Of a stretch of DNA of 64,000 bases, positions 61,391 to 64,000 are shown piece after piece. This DNA is from WTAW01 sp964406575. Its GTDB lineage: Bacteria; Acidobacteriota; Aminicenantia; Aminicenantales; Aminicenantaceae. The DNA lies in contig CAYOSH010000018.1 in assembly GCA_964406575.1 (NCBI GenBank), forward strand, positions 31,746 through 95,745. The letters are read 5' to 3'. Within the stretch, counting starts at the first letter, position 1. Each line of letters starts with the position of its first letter. Under the pieces are notes generated by a model. That model saw only the letters and a program-made list of their open reading frames with translations. It was not told the DNA's origin and searched no databases. Position numbers and translations under genes: made by a program.

Positions 61391-61449
61391 CCGGGATTAT
61401 TCCAAAGCGAGATGGCTTCATCGCCATTTCTTCATCATGGCTATCCCGG
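61391..61449. other. Nested inverted repeats between convergent genes
   Basis: An outer stem (CCGGGAT at 61391-61397 with ATCCCGG at 61443-61449) encloses a smaller stem (ATGGC/GCCAT around 61412-61427). It lies in the 135-bp gap between the CDF gene and the serine hydrolase gene, which are transcribed towards each other. It may act as a bidirectional terminator or be an RNA element; no T-run is present. Confidence 0.4.
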
Positions 61450-61508
61450 GCCCAGCACTCGACTCGAGATTCATCCAGATTTGCTCAAAGGATGCAAGTT
61501 TTCTGGTG

Positions 61509-63176
61509 CTAAAATCGTTTGATGAATTGAAGGTTTTTGACACGACCTGCATCTAAACAAAAGCCTGTGATGTGATCTGCCTCATCGCGCACAAAGCGGA
61601 CTCTCAGATTTCCGATCTTGAAAAAATCTGCATACAGCTGTTTGAAAGCCGCTCGTGGTGCTCTTTTATGGACAAATCGCAGTTCCCCATCTGATTTTTT
61701 GATCTGAAATGTCACTTGGAGCTCTTCACTGCTGAATCGCCCTTCATATTCTGAGAGCTCTTCTTTGGCCAATACTTTCGCTTTGGATGATGTGTAGGTC
61801 TGAGGCCTCTTGTTCGTTTCAAAGATATGAAGCAAGAGGGGTTTTTCGGATTCTTGTTTTTCGAATCGGAGAATAGTCCTCCTGGGCATGTCCTGGACAA
61901 GGAACTCAAATTCGCTCAGAGGAGCGAGGTGATAGTTCCTGTTTTGATACCTGCAATAAAGATGGTCTCCCTTGAGAGAAATTCCTATTTTTTCTCCCGA
62001 TTCAAAACGGATGTAGGTGCCGGTTGTATTTTCCAGAATTTCCTTAGCGAGTTCTACAGTCTTGATATTTTCGGGCTTTTCCTTTTCATCCTTTAGATGC
62101 TCGGACAGATAAATATCTGCCACTTGATAGGACACAGACGACGGATTGAATGAGTTCAGGTTAGAAAGACAGATCACGGAAAATTTTTGTTCTGGAAAAC
62201 GAAGGAGTTCCGACCTGTATCCCCCCAAAACCCCTCCATGGCTAACCGTTTTCAAACCCTTGTAGTGTTTGATATCCAAAGCGAAGGCATACTCGAGCTG
62301 TGTCCCATCCTTTAAAGCGCCCACAGTATGGATAAGGTTGATGATGTCTGCCCCACCTACTTTATGATTATAAAAGTTTTGATCCCAAAGATAGAGGTCT
62401 TCAACCGATGTGAACATGCCTCCCGATCCCACACAGTCAAAAGTGGAGATGAAATTTGTAAATGTTTTTCCGTGTGCAAGGAGATAACCTGAAGCCCTGT
62501 TTTTGATAAGTTCAGTGTAGTCATCGTGAAAGCGGGAATTTTTCATTCCCAGGGGCTTGAAGATGTTTTCATCCGCATACTGACGGAGCTTTTTCCCGCT
62601 GGCCCTTTGGATTATAACAGCCAACAGGAAATAACCCGAGTTGCTGTAGAGGTGCTCCTGTCCAGGATTGAAATTGAGCTCTTTTTGGCGGACGATTAGA
62701 TCTAAAACATCTTCTTCATGGTAAAACCCGAACGGGATGCCGGCAATATCCTCGAGAGTGAGGTAGTCGCGAAGCCCACTGGTGTGGTGAATGAGGTGCC
62801 GGAGAGTGATAGGACTGCCATAATCCGGAAGCTCGGGAACATATTTCCTTATGTTGTCATCCAGAGAGAGCTTCCCTTCACGAGCCAGAAGAGCGACACT
62901 CATAGCCACAAACTGTTTGGAGACTGAGCCGATGTAAAATATAGATTGGGGTGTGATCGGGACATCGTTCTCCAGGTTGGCCATTCCATAGCCGCGTTTG
63001 TAGATGATCTCGCCATCTTTGATGATCGCTATGGCACAGCCGGGGGTATCCGGGTTAGCCCAGCTGGCAAAGATCTCGTCGACTTTATCTGTCTTTTCAT
63101 CGGCAATGCCATTGAAGACAAAAAACAAGACGAAGAAAAAGGTGAGAATGTTTTGTGAATATTTTTTTAGCCCCAT
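61509..63176 (-). CDS. Serine hydrolase (beta-lactamase/class C PBP family), secreted
   Basis: The 555-residue protein has a signal peptide (about residues 1-25). The beta-lactamase-like domain holds SIFYIGSVSKQFVAMSVALL with catalytic SxxK (SVSK, about 82-85), then LRHLIHHTSGLRDYL, HLYSNSGYFLLAVI (YxN motif, about 166) and SHGGVLGGYRS (HxG motif, about 306). A C-terminal extension of beta-strands (about 390-555) has no recognised family. The group includes D-aminopeptidases, esterases and PBP4-like proteins. AAGGAGG precedes the ATG. It is likely a periplasmic peptidase or esterase. Confidence 0.88.
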   Translation of the reverse strand: MGLKKYSQNILTFFFVLFFVFNGIADEKTDKVDEIFASWANPDTPGCAIAIIKDGEIIYKRGYGMANLENDVPITPQSIFYIGSVSKQFVAMSVALLAREGKLSLDDNIRKYVPELPDYGSPITLRHLIHHTSGLRDYLTLEDIAGIPFGFYHEEDVLDLIVRQKELNFNPGQEHLYSNSGYFLLAVIIQRASGKKLRQYADENIFKPLGMKNSRFHDDYTELIKNRASGYLLAHGKTFTNFISTFDCVGSGGMFTSVEDLYLWDQNFYNHKVGGADIINLIHTVGALKDGTQLEYAFALDIKHYKGLKTVSHGGVLGGYRSELLRFPEQKFSVICLSNLNSFNPSSVSYQVADIYLSEHLKDEKEKPENIKTVELAKEILENTTGTYIRFESGEKIGISLKGDHLYCRYQNRNYHLAPLSEFEFLVQDMPRRTILRFEKQESEKPLLLHIFETNKRPQTYTSSKAKVLAKEELSEYEGRFSSEELQVTFQIKKSDGELRFVHKRAPRAAFKQLYADFFKIGNLRVRFVRDEADHITGFCLDAGRVKNLQFIKRF

Positions 63177-63220
63177 TTTGGACGTGCCTCCTTGGTGACT
63201 GAAGTAAAAAGTATATGTAT

Positions 63221-63234
63221 CTTCCTTGAGGAAG
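63221..63234. promoter_or_regulatory. Short palindrome upstream of the serine hydrolase gene
   Basis: CTTCCTTGAGGAAG is a perfect inverted repeat (6-bp arms) 45-58 bp before the serine hydrolase start, where a regulator could bind. The remainder of the 325-bp divergent gap holds a degenerate MITE-like relic (AAGCATCCTAAAATCCGTGA, near 63258) and a GGAGG ribosome-binding site for the next gene. Confidence 0.35.
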
Positions 63235-63501
63235 TCTACTTTTTTATCTTGGAAGTAAGCATCCTAAAATCCGTGAGCGCATGAGCAAAAATTGCCTTAT
63301 TGAGTGTCCCAGTCGTTTGGTGGAGAAAAGTGTTTTTAAAATCTGTAACAGCGTGAATATTCATAATCATTCGATATGTGAGGTTTCACGCTCGCAGAGA
63401 TTCTTCCAGATCGCAGTGATATCTCCACATCTTTCAGGAAGAGATTGACTGACGGAGGAATTTGGATATCCTAGATATTGAGATCTCGGATGGAGGCAAT
63501 G

Positions 63502-63912
63502 ATGACCCTGAAAAAAATTCTTTGCCTGTTTGTCTGCGGAATATGTCTTTTGGGGATGATGACTTGTGGAGAGGGAAAGTATGCAGATGCCAAAAAAGTG
63601 ACAGTTAAATATCTGAAGGCCATGGAAGGATTTGCAACAGCTGTGGAAAAAGCCAACAATTCTGAGGCCTTCGTCAAAGCGGTCGACGCGTTTGCTGAAG
63701 AGATGGCGTCGCTGAGGCCGGAAATGGAAGCTATTGAAAAGAAGTATCCTGAGCTGGCAGACACGGCGACTCCCCCTTCTGAGATGGAAGACTTGGCGCA
63801 ACGGATGAACGTCTTGAGTCAGAGACTGATTGATGCACAAAGAAAGCTCATGCAAAACGCTACAGACCCGGATGTCCAACGCGCTCTTCAAAAACTCCAA
63901 AATATCAAATAG
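63502..63912 (+). CDS. Small helical lipoprotein of unknown function
   Basis: ATG 63502 has GGAGG (63492-63496) at a good distance; ATG 63499 and earlier in-frame starts are less likely. The 136-residue product has a lipoprotein signal with LGMMTC, Cys about residue 22. A helical domain follows with many Ala, Glu and Lys, including KYLKAMEGFATAVEKANNSE and SQRLIDAQRKLMQN. It looks like a small periplasmic helical bundle. No known family was recognised. It resembles the lipoprotein at 15409 in type, but not clearly in sequence. Confidence 0.65.
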   Translation: MTLKKILCLFVCGICLLGMMTCGEGKYADAKKVTVKYLKAMEGFATAVEKANNSEAFVKAVDAFAEEMASLRPEMEAIEKKYPELADTATPPSEMEDLAQRMNVLSQRLIDAQRKLMQNATDPDVQRALQKLQNIK

Positions 63913-64000
63913 AGCAGGTCCTTTACAAATCTGTGAGGTTATGAATGCTGAGCACTCTGAATGACAATCATCACGGATTTGGAAATGCTGCTACATGAAC

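Overview
This 64 kb window looks like a chromosomal segment of a Gram-negative, probably anaerobic, heterotrophic bacterium. The envelope genes include an RND exporter, a LolA-like protein, an outer-membrane beta-barrel, a TonB-domain protein and several lipobox lipoproteins. The anaerobic signs are a two-domain 2-hydroxyacyl-CoA-dehydratase-type activase and two radical SAM/SPASM proteins. The gene mix resembles what I associate with Candidatus Aminicenantes or other Acidobacteriota-like genomes. That placement is an inference, because there is no rRNA or marker gene here. I saw no tRNA, rRNA, CRISPR array, prophage or complete insertion sequence.

Layout. 1-4975: RND exporter, remnant of a sodium:solute symporter, LolA-like protein and beta-barrel (envelope export module). 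5147-10405: secreted Xaa-Pro aminopeptidase, PIN-domain remnant, uroporphyrinogen-decarboxylase-like protein, DUF438/hemerythrin/PAS sensor under a likely FNR/CRP-type site, and a cyclase-family lipoprotein. 10667-19652: symporter broken by a frameshift, HpcH/HpaI aldolase, six-hairpin glycosidase-like protein, small lipoprotein, YbaK deacylase, steroid-reductase-like membrane protein, PrsW protease and a sugar isomerase/epimerase. 19730-24691: M14 carboxypeptidase and an ABC-F ATPase. 24702-33998: surface-polysaccharide locus with two radical SAM/SPASM proteins, a Wzx-type flippase, four family 2 glycosyltransferases and a UDP-galactopyranose-mutase-like flavoprotein. 34441-40445: a tightly packed catabolic operon with an Old Yellow Enzyme-like reductase, an SdhA/FrdA-like flavoprotein, an SDR, and a KDPG-aldolase/KDG-kinase fusion. 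40517-48818: GT39-like transferase, amidohydrolase, DUF2461 protein, GH38 alpha-mannosidase, frameshifted Gfo/Idh/MocA dehydrogenase and a second URO-D-like protein. 48939-53841: a receiver-TM-TonB fusion and a large glycosidase-like gene interrupted by a stop codon. 54135-63912: cold-shock protein with a long leader, 1408-aa activase, C-terminal remnant of a beta-propeller protein, CDF transporter, serine hydrolase and a small lipoprotein.

How the genes fit together. The contents point to life on peptides and glycans. Secreted M24 and M14 peptidases and alpha-mannosidase/glycosidase-like enzymes supply substrates. Symporters take them up, and dehydrogenases, isomerases and Entner-Doudoroff-type aldolase/kinase steps process the sugar acids.

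Two further themes stand out. First, many genes are damaged: three truncated at one end, one cut at both the gene and family level (DUF1858), two with apparent one-base homopolymer frameshifts and one with an in-frame TGA. Second, intergenic DNA is dense in repeats: GGTTCCCCGAACC-type palindromes, GGGGACTGTCCCC hairpins, a roughly 160-bp MITE-like element with 24-bp inverted ends in two copies, and a roughly 110-bp companion repeat. The most interesting single items are the receiver-TonB fusion with a Glu in place of the phospho-acceptor Asp, the OYE/flavoprotein/SDR/Eda-KdgK operon, the MITE family, the FNR-like site centred at -41.5 before the hemerythrin sensor, and the cold-shock leader.
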